Shown here: positions 15,919 through 25,106 of the stretch, piece by piece | How the letters are laid out: each line of letters opens with the position of its first letter | Position numbering within the stretch: the first letter of the stretch is position 1 | NCBI GenBank assembly: GCA_038230835.1 | Contig: JBBRMM010000009.1 | Location: 1-64,000 of the forward strand | DNA: 64,000 nucleotides | Source: DASUHT01 sp038230835 | GTDB taxonomy: Bacteria > Actinomycetota > Thermoleophilia > Gaiellales > JAICJC01 | Reading direction: 5' to 3' | Position numbers and translations under genes: made by a program | The notes under the pieces: model-generated | Databases searched by the model: none | What the model was told of the DNA's origin: nothing | What the model saw: the letters and a program-made list of their open reading frames with translations, nothing else

Positions 15919-16805
15919 TGGCTCGAGAGCGCGGAGCGGCAAACGACAACTACTCGAACCTGCCCGCCCCGGTGGCGGAGCTGGCCAAGGCGATCGTGCT
16001 CGCCCCCCGGCGCCTGAACGCCTCGCGGCGCAGGCTGCCGGACTTCCTGATCATCGGCGGCCAGCGCTGCGGCACCACATCGCTCTACCGCTACCTGGTT
16101 GCCCACCCGCAGGTCGAAGGCGCCTACCCGAGCAAGGGTGCGCACTACTTCGACAACCATCCCGACCGTAGCCTGGGGTGGTATCGGTCGCACTTCCCGG
16201 TCAGCCGCGGCTCGGGTCCGATCACCGGCGAGGGCAGTCCGTACTATCTGTTCCACCCTCACGTGCCGGCTCGGGTGGCCCGGGTGGCGCCGGACGTGCG
16301 GCTGATCGTGATGCTGCGCGACCCGGTCGAGCGAGCCTACTCCCACTACCAGCAGGAGTACGCGCGCGGGTTCGAGCCGTCCGAGAGCTTCGAGCGCGCG
16401 CTGGAGCTCGAGCCACAGCGGATGGACGGTGAGCGGGAGCGGATGGCCGCCGACTCGCGCTACCGAAGCCTTGCCCACCAGCACCACTCGTACGTCGCCC
16501 GCGGCCTGTATCTGGAGCAGATCGAGGCCTGGAGGCAGCACTTTCCCGCCGAGCGGATGCTGATCATCCACGCCGAGCGGTTCTTCACCGATCCCGCCAC
16601 GGCGATGGCCGAGGTGCAGACGTTCCTCGGCATCGACCCGGCACAGACTCAGGAGTACCGGGCGCACAACGCCCGCGGATACGCGCCGATGGCGCCCGCC
16701 ACCCGGCGGATGCTCGAGGAGCGCTTCGCCGACCCGAACCGGCGGCTGTACGCCCACCTGGGCGTCGACTACGGCTGGGGTGCCCAGCGCACGGCGGTGG
16801 CGTGA
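15918..16805 (+). CDS. Sulfotransferase 3 (heparan-sulfate type) of polysaccharide operon
   Basis: 295 residues from ATG 15918, overlapping the previous stop. PDFLIIGGQRCGTTSLYRYL is the 5'-phosphosulfate loop; KGAHYFDNH, GEGSPYYL and LIVMLRDPVERAYSHYQQE match the heparan N-/3-O-sulfotransferase fold (PF00685), the last being the 3'-phosphate site with the catalytic-region Ser. The frame runs open upstream to 15519 but that part overlaps sulfotransferase 2. A third sulfotransferase in one short operon points to a multiply sulfated product. Confidence 0.85.
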   Translation: MARERGAANDNYSNLPAPVAELAKAIVLAPRRLNASRRRLPDFLIIGGQRCGTTSLYRYLVAHPQVEGAYPSKGAHYFDNHPDRSLGWYRSHFPVSRGSGPITGEGSPYYLFHPHVPARVARVAPDVRLIVMLRDPVERAYSHYQQEYARGFEPSESFERALELEPQRMDGERERMAADSRYRSLAHQHHSYVARGLYLEQIEAWRQHFPAERMLIIHAERFFTDPATAMAEVQTFLGIDPAQTQEYRAHNARGYAPMAPATRRMLEERFADPNRRLYAHLGVDYGWGAQRTAVA

Positions 16806-18385
16806 GCGGAGTCGCGTCGGCCGCCGCGTCGGGCGGCGACGCCCGCAGCGCCGACCTGCGGGCGGTGGCGCGGGGAGGCACGCTGAACTTCGTCGGGTCG
16901 GTGGCCAACGGGCTGCTCCAGTTCGTGATGGTGGTGGCCGTCACGCAGGCGCTCACCAAGCGTGGGTCAGGCGCGTTCTTCGAGGCTGTGGCGCTGTTCG
17001 TGATCCTTTCGAACACCGCTGAGCTCGGGGCCGACACGGGTCTCACCAGGATGATCCCGCGCTACCGCGTGCTGGATCGGGTCGCCGACGTGCGGGCGAG
17101 CCTGCGGGTGGGCATCGTGCCGTCGTTCGCCGGCGGGGTGCTGCTGGCGGGGCTGACGTTTGCCTTCGCCCGGCCGCTGGCCGACATCTTCACCCACAAC
17201 CGTCCCCAGGACGCGGGCGCGATCGCCACCTACATCCGGGTGCTGGCCGTCTTCCTGCCGCTCTCGTCCGCGTACACGGTGGCGGTGGCCGCGACCCGCG
17301 GCTTCGGCACGATGGTGCCCAACGCCGCCATCGACCGCATCGGCAAGGCGGCCGGACAGGCGCTCGCTGTCAGTGTGGTCGTCCTGGCGGGTGGTCAGAG
17401 CACCTCGATCGCTCTTGCCTGGGGGATTCCGATCGCGGTCGGGCTGCTCGCTGCCCTGGTCTGGCTGCGAGTGCTCGTGCACCGGGTGGAGCGGCGGGCG
17501 CCGGCCGAGGTGCAGCCGCCGACGCCGACCGCCAAGCTTGCGCGGGAGTTCTGGTCGTTCACGGCCCCTCGCGGGCTGACCGGCATCTTCCAGGTCACCA
17601 TCCTGTGGGTGGGAACGCTGATGGTGGGGCACCTGCGCTCCACCGCCGACGCCGCCGTGTACACCGCGTCCACCCGCTACCTGGTGGCCGGCAGTGTCGT
17701 CAACCTGGCCATCATCCAGGTCATCGGACCGAAGCTCTCGGAGCTGCTCTCGGGCGGTCAGAGCGTCCGTGCCAGGGACGTGTACCAGGTCGCCACCAGT
17801 TGGCTGATGATGCTCGCATGGCCGATGTACCTGACCCTGGCGTTGTTCGCGCCGGTGCTGCTGCGCGTCTTCGGGCACCACTACGCGCCGGGCGCGTCGT
17901 CGCTTGCGATCCTGGCCGTGACGATGCTGGTGGCGACCGGCATCGGGCCGGTCGACGTGGTGCTGCTGATGGGCGGGCGCAGCTTCTGGAACCTGTTCAA
18001 CGTGGTGGTCGCGCTCGCGCTCAACCTGACACTCAGCTTCATCCTGATCCCGCGGATCGGCATCGCCGGGGCGGCGGTGGCGTGGGCGGCGAGCATCCTT
18101 GTCAACAACGTCGCGCCGCTGGCCGAGGTGCGCGCGTTCCTCAAGCTGCACCCGTTTGGGCGCGCGTTTCCGGTCGTCGCAGGCGCCGCTCTGGGCTGCT
18201 TCGGTGCGGTCGGGCTGGTGCTCCGGCTGACCCTGGGCGCGACGATTCCGGCGCTGCTGATCTACGCCGTGGTCGGCACCGGCCTCTACCTGCTTCTGCT
18301 GCGCCGCAATAGCGCACGAGTCGAGCTCCCGCTCCTACTCGAGACAGCGGTCATGCGCCGCCGCGGCACTCAGCGCAGCGCCTGA
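16802..18385 (+). CDS. Polysaccharide flippase (Wzx/MVF-type)
   Basis: 527 residues, about 14 predicted membrane spans, starting GTG 16802 in a 4-bp overlap. The N-terminal GTLNFVGSVANGLLQFVMVV and internal repeats are typical of the MOP superfamily (PST/MVF branch). It should flip undecaprenol-PP-linked glycan units to the outside, feeding the ligase/polymerase at 13760. Last gene of the operon; its 3' end overlaps the convergent GH5 gene by 16 bp. Confidence 0.85.
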   Translation: MSGVASAAASGGDARSADLRAVARGGTLNFVGSVANGLLQFVMVVAVTQALTKRGSGAFFEAVALFVILSNTAELGADTGLTRMIPRYRVLDRVADVRASLRVGIVPSFAGGVLLAGLTFAFARPLADIFTHNRPQDAGAIATYIRVLAVFLPLSSAYTVAVAATRGFGTMVPNAAIDRIGKAAGQALAVSVVVLAGGQSTSIALAWGIPIAVGLLAALVWLRVLVHRVERRAPAEVQPPTPTAKLAREFWSFTAPRGLTGIFQVTILWVGTLMVGHLRSTADAAVYTASTRYLVAGSVVNLAIIQVIGPKLSELLSGGQSVRARDVYQVATSWLMMLAWPMYLTLALFAPVLLRVFGHHYAPGASSLAILAVTMLVATGIGPVDVVLLMGGRSFWNLFNVVVALALNLTLSFILIPRIGIAGAAVAWAASILVNNVAPLAEVRAFLKLHPFGRAFPVVAGAALGCFGAVGLVLRLTLGATIPALLIYAVVGTGLYLLLLRRNSARVELPLLLETAVMRRRGTQRSA

Positions 18386-19629
18386 GCCAACTGCAGCGCC
18401 GCCGGGCTCGGCGCCGGCGCCGTCTGGCTGCCCGACAGGAGGTTGAAGCCCTCACCCACGCCCAGGTTCCAGCGCGTCCACGAGATGCCCTGACCGTGAA
18501 ACGCGTCGAGCATCTGCTGCTGGTACACCGTCCAGTTGCTGCCGGCATCCTGGTGTATCCCCCATTCGCCCACCAGCAGTGGGATGTTCCACCCAGCCGT
18601 GCGGCGCAGCGGCACGTCCAGCACGGCCTGCTGGGCGGCCTCGGTGCCCAGATACTGCTGGCCGTTCTGGTTGTGGGTGGCCGGCCACGACGGGAGCCAG
18701 CGATCTCCGGCGGCATCGAAGCCGGTGCCAGGGACGCCGTTGAAGTAGTCGTGGAAGTCGAGCGCGAGGTGGTTCAGCTTGCCGAAGGGGGCGAGACTGG
18801 CGGTGCCGATCCCCTCACCCCCTCCGTCGCACATCACGAACATCGTGCGGCGGGGGTCGACGGCGTGCAGCACGTGGTAGATCTGCGCCTGCCAGCGCAG
18901 CATCGTGTTGGTGGCGGCGGTGCCGTCCTGCAGCGCGCCGGGGTGCGGTTCGTTGAAGATCTCGTAGCCGACCACGTTGGGATAGTGGCCGTATCGAGTC
19001 GCCATCATCTCTGCGAATCGAGAGTAGGCATACAGCGACTGGCGGGACTCGGTCGTCCAGAATGCGGCTTTGGCCCTGGCCTCGCCGGAGCGGTCGGAGG
19101 AGAATCGCGGGTGATCCGTGTAGAACCAGCTCGGCACGCCGCTGCCCGTGCACTGCGGGGCCCCGGGCTTGCACTCCGCCTTCGCGTAGTACGGCGACCA
19201 GTGGAACTGGTGGAAGTCGATCAGGACGTTGATCCGGTTCTGCTGGAAATAGGCCACCTCCTGGTCGAGCTGCTGCAACTCGGCGGTGTCCCAACGGTTC
19301 GGCCCTTTCGGCTGGATCTGGCTCCAGGGCACGTAGATACGGACGAAGTTGGCGCCTAGCGAGAACGCCTGGCTGTACACCGGCTCGCCGACGACTGCGA
19401 CGTTGAAGCCACGCAGCACAACCGGCGAGCCATGGCTGTCCACGAAGCTTGTGCCCTGGGTGGTGATCCAGGGCGCGACGAGCCCGTGGGCTGCCCGTGG
19501 GAGGGTCACCGTGGGACCCTTTGGGAGGGGTAGTGGCGGCGTGTCGCCGCCTCGGTGGGAGACCGCCCAACCGGTGATGATCGCGGCGACGCCCAGCGCG
19601 GCCAGCGCGAACCCACGGCGTCGCTTCAC
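18370..19629 (-). CDS. Glycoside hydrolase family 5-like enzyme, membrane-anchored or secreted
   Basis: 419 residues from GTG 19629, which overlaps the upstream stop in GTGA. Lys/Arg-rich start and one hydrophobic segment (about 7-25) give a signal or anchor. The rest is a TIM-barrel clan A glycosidase: VVLRGFNVA, NFVRIYVPWSQIQP, VLIDFHQFHWSP, GYEIFNEPHPG with the acid/base Glu (near residue 225), and IPLLVGEWGIHQ with the nucleophile Glu (near 354). Related enzymes cleave beta-glucans or the glycan of glycolipids (endoglycoceramidase-like). Its place facing the polysaccharide operon suggests trimming of that glycan. The longer open frame to 19854 runs over the upstream gene. Confidence 0.85.
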   Translation of the reverse strand: MKRRRGFALAALGVAAIITGWAVSHRGGDTPPLPLPKGPTVTLPRAAHGLVAPWITTQGTSFVDSHGSPVVLRGFNVAVVGEPVYSQAFSLGANFVRIYVPWSQIQPKGPNRWDTAELQQLDQEVAYFQQNRINVLIDFHQFHWSPYYAKAECKPGAPQCTGSGVPSWFYTDHPRFSSDRSGEARAKAAFWTTESRQSLYAYSRFAEMMATRYGHYPNVVGYEIFNEPHPGALQDGTAATNTMLRWQAQIYHVLHAVDPRRTMFVMCDGGGEGIGTASLAPFGKLNHLALDFHDYFNGVPGTGFDAAGDRWLPSWPATHNQNGQQYLGTEAAQQAVLDVPLRRTAGWNIPLLVGEWGIHQDAGSNWTVYQQQMLDAFHGQGISWTRWNLGVGEGFNLLSGSQTAPAPSPAALQLAQALR

Positions 19630-20627
19630 AAGCCGAATGCCGCGCGCATGCTTGCACTGGAATGTGCATGTTCGACCATCTTCAGTCCGAGCAGGAGCTC
19701 GGTTTCGCCAAGCAGTGAGTAGTGTGAGAGTCGGCCTGCGAACTGGGCCTTCTTCACCCACGGGGCGATGGCGATCATCGCCACGCGGCACGACGGGATG
19801 AACTGCTGAAGGCACCGGTGCCCGCTTGGCGGCGGCTTGGCCGCCTCCGTCCACGTGACGAACACCGCGGTGGAACCCGTCTGGTACTCGGAACTTGCAA
19901 AGATACGACGCGTGAGTCTATTCAGCCACTCGTCACCCAGCAGCACGAATTGTTTCGGCTTGGTGACGCCGACGCAACCGTGCGTGAAGCTCATGCTCGA
20001 GCATGCCGGCGGGACGACGACGGTGAACGGTGCAAGTTTGCCGTCCGCGAGTGACGGCAGGAACTCGCGACCCGGTCGATCGTGTGCGGCACACCCCGCG
20101 GTGCTCAAAAGAAATCCGGGGTTGTCGCGAACGAAGTAGCCGCCGTTGGTCATGTCCAACGAATCGGTGGCCTGGCACGGTGTCGCCATCCCTCCCATGT
20201 ACACGCGCCACGTTGGAATCTGGCTAAAGAGACTGTGCACGACCAGCCGCACCGGGGTGTTGTCCGATCGACCCTGGGTGCTCCCCGAGAGTGCGGCGAG
20301 GAGGTTTGGCACGCCGCGACTCGCCACCGCGCTGTAGTTGACGGCGAGGCCGCAGCCGTCGGCTAAAGTGTTGGTGTTCACCGCGTCGGTGTTGAACTTG
20401 CCGACCACCTTGTCGTAGCCGCGGTTGCCCATCCAGATCCAGATCACGTGCTTGTACGTCTTTGGTGCAGGGGTGCCGCGGTCACACGGCTGGTCGGTGA
20501 ACGACCCCGGCGGCGCCTGGCCGGTGCCGCCGTTCGGCGTGGGAACGCGCACCGTCCGCTGGCCTGTCGTCACGAGTCCGACGGCCACGACGACGATCAC
20601 AGCCAGTGGGATGAGCCACCTCCACAT
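19626..20627 (-). CDS. Membrane-anchored phosphoesterase-family protein (PF04185) with altered motif
   Basis: 333 residues from ATG 20627: one N-terminal membrane span (WLIPLAVIVVVAVGLV), then a domain that aligns throughout with the phosphoesterase at 5607: HVIWIWMGNRGYDKV, GCGLAVNYSAVASRGVPNLL, THGCVG, TAVFVTWTEA and HYSLLGETELLLGL. The metal-binding EENHSY of the active relative is WMGNRGY and the TYDSD motif is TWTEA, so several metal ligands appear lost. It may be inactive or have another function. Upstream and overlapping partner of the GH5 gene; the pair forms an operon. Confidence 0.75.
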   Translation of the reverse strand: MWRWLIPLAVIVVVAVGLVTTGQRTVRVPTPNGGTGQAPPGSFTDQPCDRGTPAPKTYKHVIWIWMGNRGYDKVVGKFNTDAVNTNTLADGCGLAVNYSAVASRGVPNLLAALSGSTQGRSDNTPVRLVVHSLFSQIPTWRVYMGGMATPCQATDSLDMTNGGYFVRDNPGFLLSTAGCAAHDRPGREFLPSLADGKLAPFTVVVPPACSSMSFTHGCVGVTKPKQFVLLGDEWLNRLTRRIFASSEYQTGSTAVFVTWTEAAKPPPSGHRCLQQFIPSCRVAMIAIAPWVKKAQFAGRLSHYSLLGETELLLGLKMVEHAHSSASMRAAFGL

Positions 20628-20694
20628 ACCGTCAAGTCTACGTGCCGATCGGCTCAGGCCAACCCGGGTCCCGTCACACTGTCCGTCGTGCGGG

Positions 20695-20724
20695 GATGGC
20701 GGTGGCGCACGCGGCACCGCCATC
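20695..20724. repeat. Perfect 10-bp inverted repeat between divergent genes
   Basis: GATGGCGGTG (20695-20704) and its exact reverse complement CACCGCCATC (20715-20724) around a 10-base loop. It lies midway between the divergent genes starting at 20627 and 20866, upstream of the promoter at 20778. It could be an operator or a hairpin; no T run follows. Confidence 0.5.
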
Positions 20725-20777
20725 GTAAGATCGAGGCGTGGCTCGGGGTTACCGATTCTGCGTCCGCCCTCTCGCCA

Positions 20778-20806
20778 TTGACGGGTGGGTCGATCGCGCG
20801 TAGAGT
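20778..20806 (+). promoter_or_regulatory. Promoter (sigma-70 type)
   Basis: TTGACG (20778-20783), 17-bp spacer, TAGAGT (20801-20806); start of the secreted-protein gene is 60 bp downstream. Confidence 0.6.
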
Positions 20807-20865
20807 GCCTTGACGGCGCGAGTTGCTGCGCCCGAGGCTGGGGTCGTTCAACAGGGGGGATACAC

Positions 20866-22674
20866 ATGCATTGGCATGTTCGAGCACTCCGCGCCGTGCT
20901 CATGGTCGCCGGGACAGCTGGTGTCACGCTGTCCGGGTCGGCGGCGGTCGCGTCATCGTCCACCGCGGGGCCGGTCGCTTCGATCGAGAAGCTGGTACCG
21001 AGCGGCACCGTTCGGCTGGGGAGCCTGCACGTTGTCACGGCACCCCCCTCGACCGGTTCCCTCCCAGGCTTTGCGCCCGACCTGGATGCCTTCATTCATC
21101 GCAACCAGGCCGCGCCGGTACACACATCCTCCACGACCGGTGTGCCGACGCCCGACAACTCCCCGGTGGTGGTCAACCAGGCCCACGACGGATTCGACGG
21201 CATCAGCCATCTCGACCAGCGCCTGGCCGGCGGCGGCAACCAGTTCAGCTCCGAGCCGCCCGACCAGGGCCTGTGCGCGGGCACCGTGCACGGCACCACC
21301 TACCTGTTCGAGAGCGTGAACTCGGCGCTGAACGTCTACGACGCCAATGCGCACCAGCTGCTGCTCGGGCCGATCACCGTGTCACAGTTCTACGGGCTGC
21401 GGCCGGCGATCAACCGCTCGACCGGCAGGTTCGGACCGTTCGTGTCCGATCCCAAGTGCTATTTCGACACGGCGACCCACCGCTGGTTCCACTCGATCCT
21501 CGTGATCAGCCTGGATCCTTCGACGGGAGCGTTCGTCTCCCCGGCGTACACCATGCTCGCGGTGAGTGACACCAGCGACCCGCTGGGGACGTACCACAGG
21601 TACAAGATCCCGGCCACGTCGCCGAACAAGACGAACTGCCCGTGCTTCGGCGACCAGCCGCTGATCGGCGCCGACAAGTACGGCTTTTTCGTCAACACCT
21701 CGGAGTATCCGATCGGCGCGGGTCACGCCAACTTCGCCCAGATCTACGCGATCGACAAGCTCGCGCTGGAGGCCGGCACCGCAACGACGCTCGTGCATTT
21801 CAGCAACCTCGGCACCGACACGGCCAGCATCCAGCCGGCCACGTCACCCGACCGCCACTTCGCGACCGGGAACGGCGGCACCGAGTACTTCATGGCGGGC
21901 TTCGACTGCATCCCGCCGGACTGTGCCGTTCGTCCCACCCCGGACAGCAGGGTGACGGTGTGGGCGCTCACCAACACGAGCTCGCTCGACACCACGACGC
22001 CGGCACTGTCGCTGACCAGCAAGACCCTGGGCAGCGAGAGCTACATGAGCCCGCCGGCGCAGGCGCAGCGACAGGGCACGCTGGTCTTCGGCGCCGATCC
22101 GACGGAGAATCCGGACGGCAAGGCCAGCCTTGTTGACACAAACGACACGCGCATGAATCAGGTCGTCTACGCCGACGGCAAGCTGTGGTCGGCGATCAAC
22201 ACCGAGGTCAATCCGGGCGGACGCACCGGGATCGCGTACTTCATCCTCGATCCGTCGGTGACCCACGGCAGCGTGGACGCCACGATCGCCAACCAGGGGT
22301 ACATCGCGGCGTCAAATGCCAACGTGTCGTTCCCGTCGGTCGGCGTCAACCAGGCCGGCCTCGGCGTGGTGGCGTTCAGCCTGATGGGCCCGACGATCTA
22401 TCCGTCCGCCGCCTACCAGCTGATCGGTACCGGGGGCACCAGCGGGCCGATCAACGTGGCCAGGGTGGGCTTCCGGCCCGAGGACGGGTTCACCTGTTAC
22501 GAGAACCCGGTCACCGGCCTGCCCGACCCGGCCTCCACCTGCCGCTGGGGTGACTACTCGGCATCGTTCGCGCTTCCGGACGGCTCGGTGTGGTCGGCCG
22601 CGGAATACATCGGCGACGGCCCCCGCACGACATTCGCCAACTGGAACACGTTCGTGTGGCCAATCGTGCGCTGA
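20866..22674 (+). CDS. Large secreted protein of unknown function
   Basis: 602 residues from ATG 20866 (AGGGGGG about 8 bp upstream). Signal peptide of about 35 residues. The mature part is Thr/Ser-rich and beta-rich with motifs such as EPPDQGLCAG, SDPKCYFDTATHRWF, AVSDTSDPLGTYHRYKI and FGDQPLIGADKYGFFV, which suggests a propeller-like surface protein; the pattern 'DP-LG-w-y-y' repeats weakly. The C-terminus has paired Cys (FTCYENP, STCRWGDYS). A distant relative lies at 35189-37222. No catalytic residues are recognised. Strong terminator at 22687. Confidence 0.75.
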   Translation: MHWHVRALRAVLMVAGTAGVTLSGSAAVASSSTAGPVASIEKLVPSGTVRLGSLHVVTAPPSTGSLPGFAPDLDAFIHRNQAAPVHTSSTTGVPTPDNSPVVVNQAHDGFDGISHLDQRLAGGGNQFSSEPPDQGLCAGTVHGTTYLFESVNSALNVYDANAHQLLLGPITVSQFYGLRPAINRSTGRFGPFVSDPKCYFDTATHRWFHSILVISLDPSTGAFVSPAYTMLAVSDTSDPLGTYHRYKIPATSPNKTNCPCFGDQPLIGADKYGFFVNTSEYPIGAGHANFAQIYAIDKLALEAGTATTLVHFSNLGTDTASIQPATSPDRHFATGNGGTEYFMAGFDCIPPDCAVRPTPDSRVTVWALTNTSSLDTTTPALSLTSKTLGSESYMSPPAQAQRQGTLVFGADPTENPDGKASLVDTNDTRMNQVVYADGKLWSAINTEVNPGGRTGIAYFILDPSVTHGSVDATIANQGYIAASNANVSFPSVGVNQAGLGVVAFSLMGPTIYPSAAYQLIGTGGTSGPINVARVGFRPEDGFTCYENPVTGLPDPASTCRWGDYSASFALPDGSVWSAAEYIGDGPRTTFANWNTFVWPIVR

Positions 22675-22686
22675 GCGAGATCGACA

Positions 22687-22722
22687 GGGCGCCGGAGGAA
22701 CCTCCTCCGGCGCCCTTTGTTC
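22687..22722 (+). terminator. Rho-independent terminator
   Basis: 12-bp perfect stem (22687-22698 with 22704-22715), 5-nt loop, then TTTGTTCC. It ends the secreted-protein gene. Confidence 0.85.
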
Positions 22723-22742
22723 CTCTGCGATGTGCCGGATGC

Positions 22743-22748
22743 TACGAT
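22743..22748 (+). promoter_or_regulatory. Extended -10 box (TGC-TACGAT), leaderless type
   Basis: TACGAT preceded by TGC ends 8 bp before ATG 22757. It follows a terminator, so the next gene has its own transcription start, close to or at its start codon. Confidence 0.45.
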
Positions 22749-22756
22749 CTCCCGGG

Positions 22757-23308
22757 ATGCGTAGATCCCACGTCGTCATCGGATCGGCTCTGGCAGTCGC
22801 CCTAGGAGTCGGTGTCGTCGGTGCTCTCAGCGGCGGAGGTACGAGTCCGGGCGGCCGCATCGCCACCTCTGGTCTGCCCAGGGGAGCGTTGGCTCCGGCG
22901 TTCGCCGTACCCAACGGGCGCGAGCTCGTCGATGCCCGAATCCTCTCGGGCAGGCGAATCGTGCTCGCGTTCGTGCGACCATCGTGCCGGCCGTGCGCCG
23001 CCGACCTGCGAAGCCTGGCTGACGTCGCACCCAGGGTGATCGGTCCAACCGGCGCGGACACCATCTATCTCGCGGTCAACGGCCCGGGCGGCGGAGGCTG
23101 GAGCGCGGTCACCGACTACGCGCACAGCCTGGGAATCACCGCCGGGCTGATGTACGCGGGCGACCCCGGAGGTACGGTCGCGCGCGGATTCCAGGTGCAT
23201 GCGGCCGGGACGGTGTTCGTGATCGGCGCGGATCGTCGCGTGGCCTGGGTCGGCGTCGATCCGTCGGCCGCAACGCTTCGCGGAGCCCTCGCACGGCTCG
23301 CACCCTGA
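22757..23308 (+). CDS. Thioredoxin-fold (TlpA/redoxin-like) membrane-anchored or secreted protein
   Basis: 183 residues. N-terminal signal/anchor (VVIGSALAVALGVGVVGALS). The rest is a redoxin domain: APAFAVPNGRELVDARIL, then RRIVLAFVRPSCRPCAADLRSL with a CRPC redox pair (about residues 79-82), the cis-Pro region at AAGTVFVIGADRRVAWVG. It should act outside the membrane in thiol-disulfide exchange. Transcribed singly from the leaderless-type promoter just upstream. Confidence 0.75.
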   Translation: MRRSHVVIGSALAVALGVGVVGALSGGGTSPGGRIATSGLPRGALAPAFAVPNGRELVDARILSGRRIVLAFVRPSCRPCAADLRSLADVAPRVIGPTGADTIYLAVNGPGGGGWSAVTDYAHSLGITAGLMYAGDPGGTVARGFQVHAAGTVFVIGADRRVAWVGVDPSAATLRGALARLAP

Positions 23309-23394
23309 GCGGCGTTCGCGCATACCAGCGCGGTCAGCACATCCAGCCGGGTGGGCAGTCGCCAGCCCGGCGAACGGCTGCGCGTTGGGTTGGG

Positions 23395-24891
23395 CTACTG
23401 CGCTGCGGCTTCGATGTAGAGGTCGAACTCCCATCCGGCGGGCCGGGGCAGCGTCCACAATAGTGCGCGGGTCGCGTTCGGCGTAGGCTGGGCTGTGTCT
23501 GAGAAGCCCGCGAAGAGGTTCGTGTCGAGGTATGCGAGCAGCGACACCTGACTTGGGAGCCCGGCGCGCGCTGCGAGTTGGCTGAACTGTGAACGCTCGC
23601 CGCCGCCGGATGGGTTCGTGTCAGTCTCCATCCAGATTATCGAGCCAACTCGATGCACGGCCTCGTGTCGAGAGCTCAGGTGTTGTCGGGATGCTGCGAT
23701 GTCTCGCAGTGTTGACTCGGCGGCGTCGGGATCGTCCGCGCGTATGCCGACGCCTATGGTGGAGGGGCCGATCCAGATTGCCTGCTCGCCGTGCAGGAGC
23801 GGGCCGAGCCGTGTGGCCGCCTGGCCGCTTTCGCGTCGAAGGAGATCGTCTGCGATATGTGGATTGCCGAACGCCTGCCCCACCGCCCGCACGGCCGGCA
23901 GCAGCGCGGCCGCGTCGGAGGTGTCGGCGAATGCCTGCGTATCTGCCGCCATGACTTTGGGTAGTGCAGGGTGATACGGGGATGCGGGGGTGTACACCCC
24001 CGCGCCGGGAAAGCCCCGCAGCACCGCTCCACCCGCAGTCGCCCCGACGGTGAAGCCCAGGTTCTGGAGTCCGAACAACTGCGACAGTCGATCACCGCGC
24101 TTGAAGTCGGAGTTGGTGATGAAGCTGGCCTGCGAAATCTCGGTCATCAGGTTGTCCCGGGAGAACCCGACGATCGCAGCGCCGGTCGCGTCGACGCGAG
24201 CCATGGCTGATCGAAAGCCGGTGTCGGTGGCCAGCGACGGGGCGCCGTGCTCGGCGCGCTGCACCGCCTCGCGCACCTCATGCTCGGTCGAGGCCCACAG
24301 GGCGACGTGGTTGGAGATCGCCCATGCACCGTTGTCGCCCTTCGCCGCGTCCAAGTAGACGACGTAGGCACCCTCGGGTCGCCCGGGGGTGACGTGCTGC
24401 TGGTGGTCGATCCAGCGCACGACGGCTGTTCGATCGTTGACCGGGTCGTAGAACAGCAGGTCGGGAGAGCCGTAGGTGCTGGCGGGGCCGGAGACCATCG
24501 TCATCGCAGCCTCCTCGCCGAAGCCGTGCGGCTGTCCCGGGATCGGCGCGAGGAGTTGCCCTGCCAGCACCCCGAGTTGGGAGTGTGACGAGCCGAGTTG
24601 CGTGTAGTCGTGGGGAAGCGCCGTTCGGATCGCCGACAGTCGATCCCACGCCCGTCCTCCGCCTGGGGTGGACATGTAGAACACCGAATCCGGCGGCGCG
24701 AAGGTCGCTCCGCTACCGATCAGCCGCGCCGATGGCGGGGTGGGCGCGGGTGGCGGCGTCGAGGACGGCGGCGACGTTGTGGCCGAGCCGCCGCTCGACC
24801 CAGCCGCAGTGGATCCACAAGCCGCCGTCAGCAGGGCGGTAAGAACGGATGCGACCAGGGCGGCGCGAGAGAGTATTCCGTAGACGGCCAT
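23395..24891 (-). CDS. Putative lipoprotein, DUF3352-like
   Basis: 498 residues. N-terminal signal ending LTALLTAACGS, a probable lipobox with Cys near residue 25, then a Pro/Ser/Thr-rich linker and a large globular part. Features such as ARLIGSGATFAPPDSVFYMS, AAMTMVSGPAST and the long alpha/beta layout resemble actinobacterial DUF3352 proteins, whose role is unknown. It stands alone, facing the thioredoxin-like gene. Confidence 0.65.
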   Translation of the reverse strand: MAVYGILSRAALVASVLTALLTAACGSTAAGSSGGSATTSPPSSTPPPAPTPPSARLIGSGATFAPPDSVFYMSTPGGGRAWDRLSAIRTALPHDYTQLGSSHSQLGVLAGQLLAPIPGQPHGFGEEAAMTMVSGPASTYGSPDLLFYDPVNDRTAVVRWIDHQQHVTPGRPEGAYVVYLDAAKGDNGAWAISNHVALWASTEHEVREAVQRAEHGAPSLATDTGFRSAMARVDATGAAIVGFSRDNLMTEISQASFITNSDFKRGDRLSQLFGLQNLGFTVGATAGGAVLRGFPGAGVYTPASPYHPALPKVMAADTQAFADTSDAAALLPAVRAVGQAFGNPHIADDLLRRESGQAATRLGPLLHGEQAIWIGPSTIGVGIRADDPDAAESTLRDIAASRQHLSSRHEAVHRVGSIIWMETDTNPSGGGERSQFSQLAARAGLPSQVSLLAYLDTNLFAGFSDTAQPTPNATRALLWTLPRPAGWEFDLYIEAAAQ

Positions 24892-25106
24892 GTCATCCCT
24901 ATCGGACGATCCGGGGATCAGGTGAACCGATCTCCAGCCACCGTCCAGACACAGCCCCGCGCGTCACTCTGCGGTGGCCACGCTCAGGCTCGCACATCGG
25001 TGACTCGGCCTCCGGCGTGGCCTCTCGGAGGGACATGGCCGAGCCGGCCTCGCCGACACTCGCATCGTCGCAGCGGCCGGTGCCGTGTTGGTGCCTCAGC
25101 GAGGAG

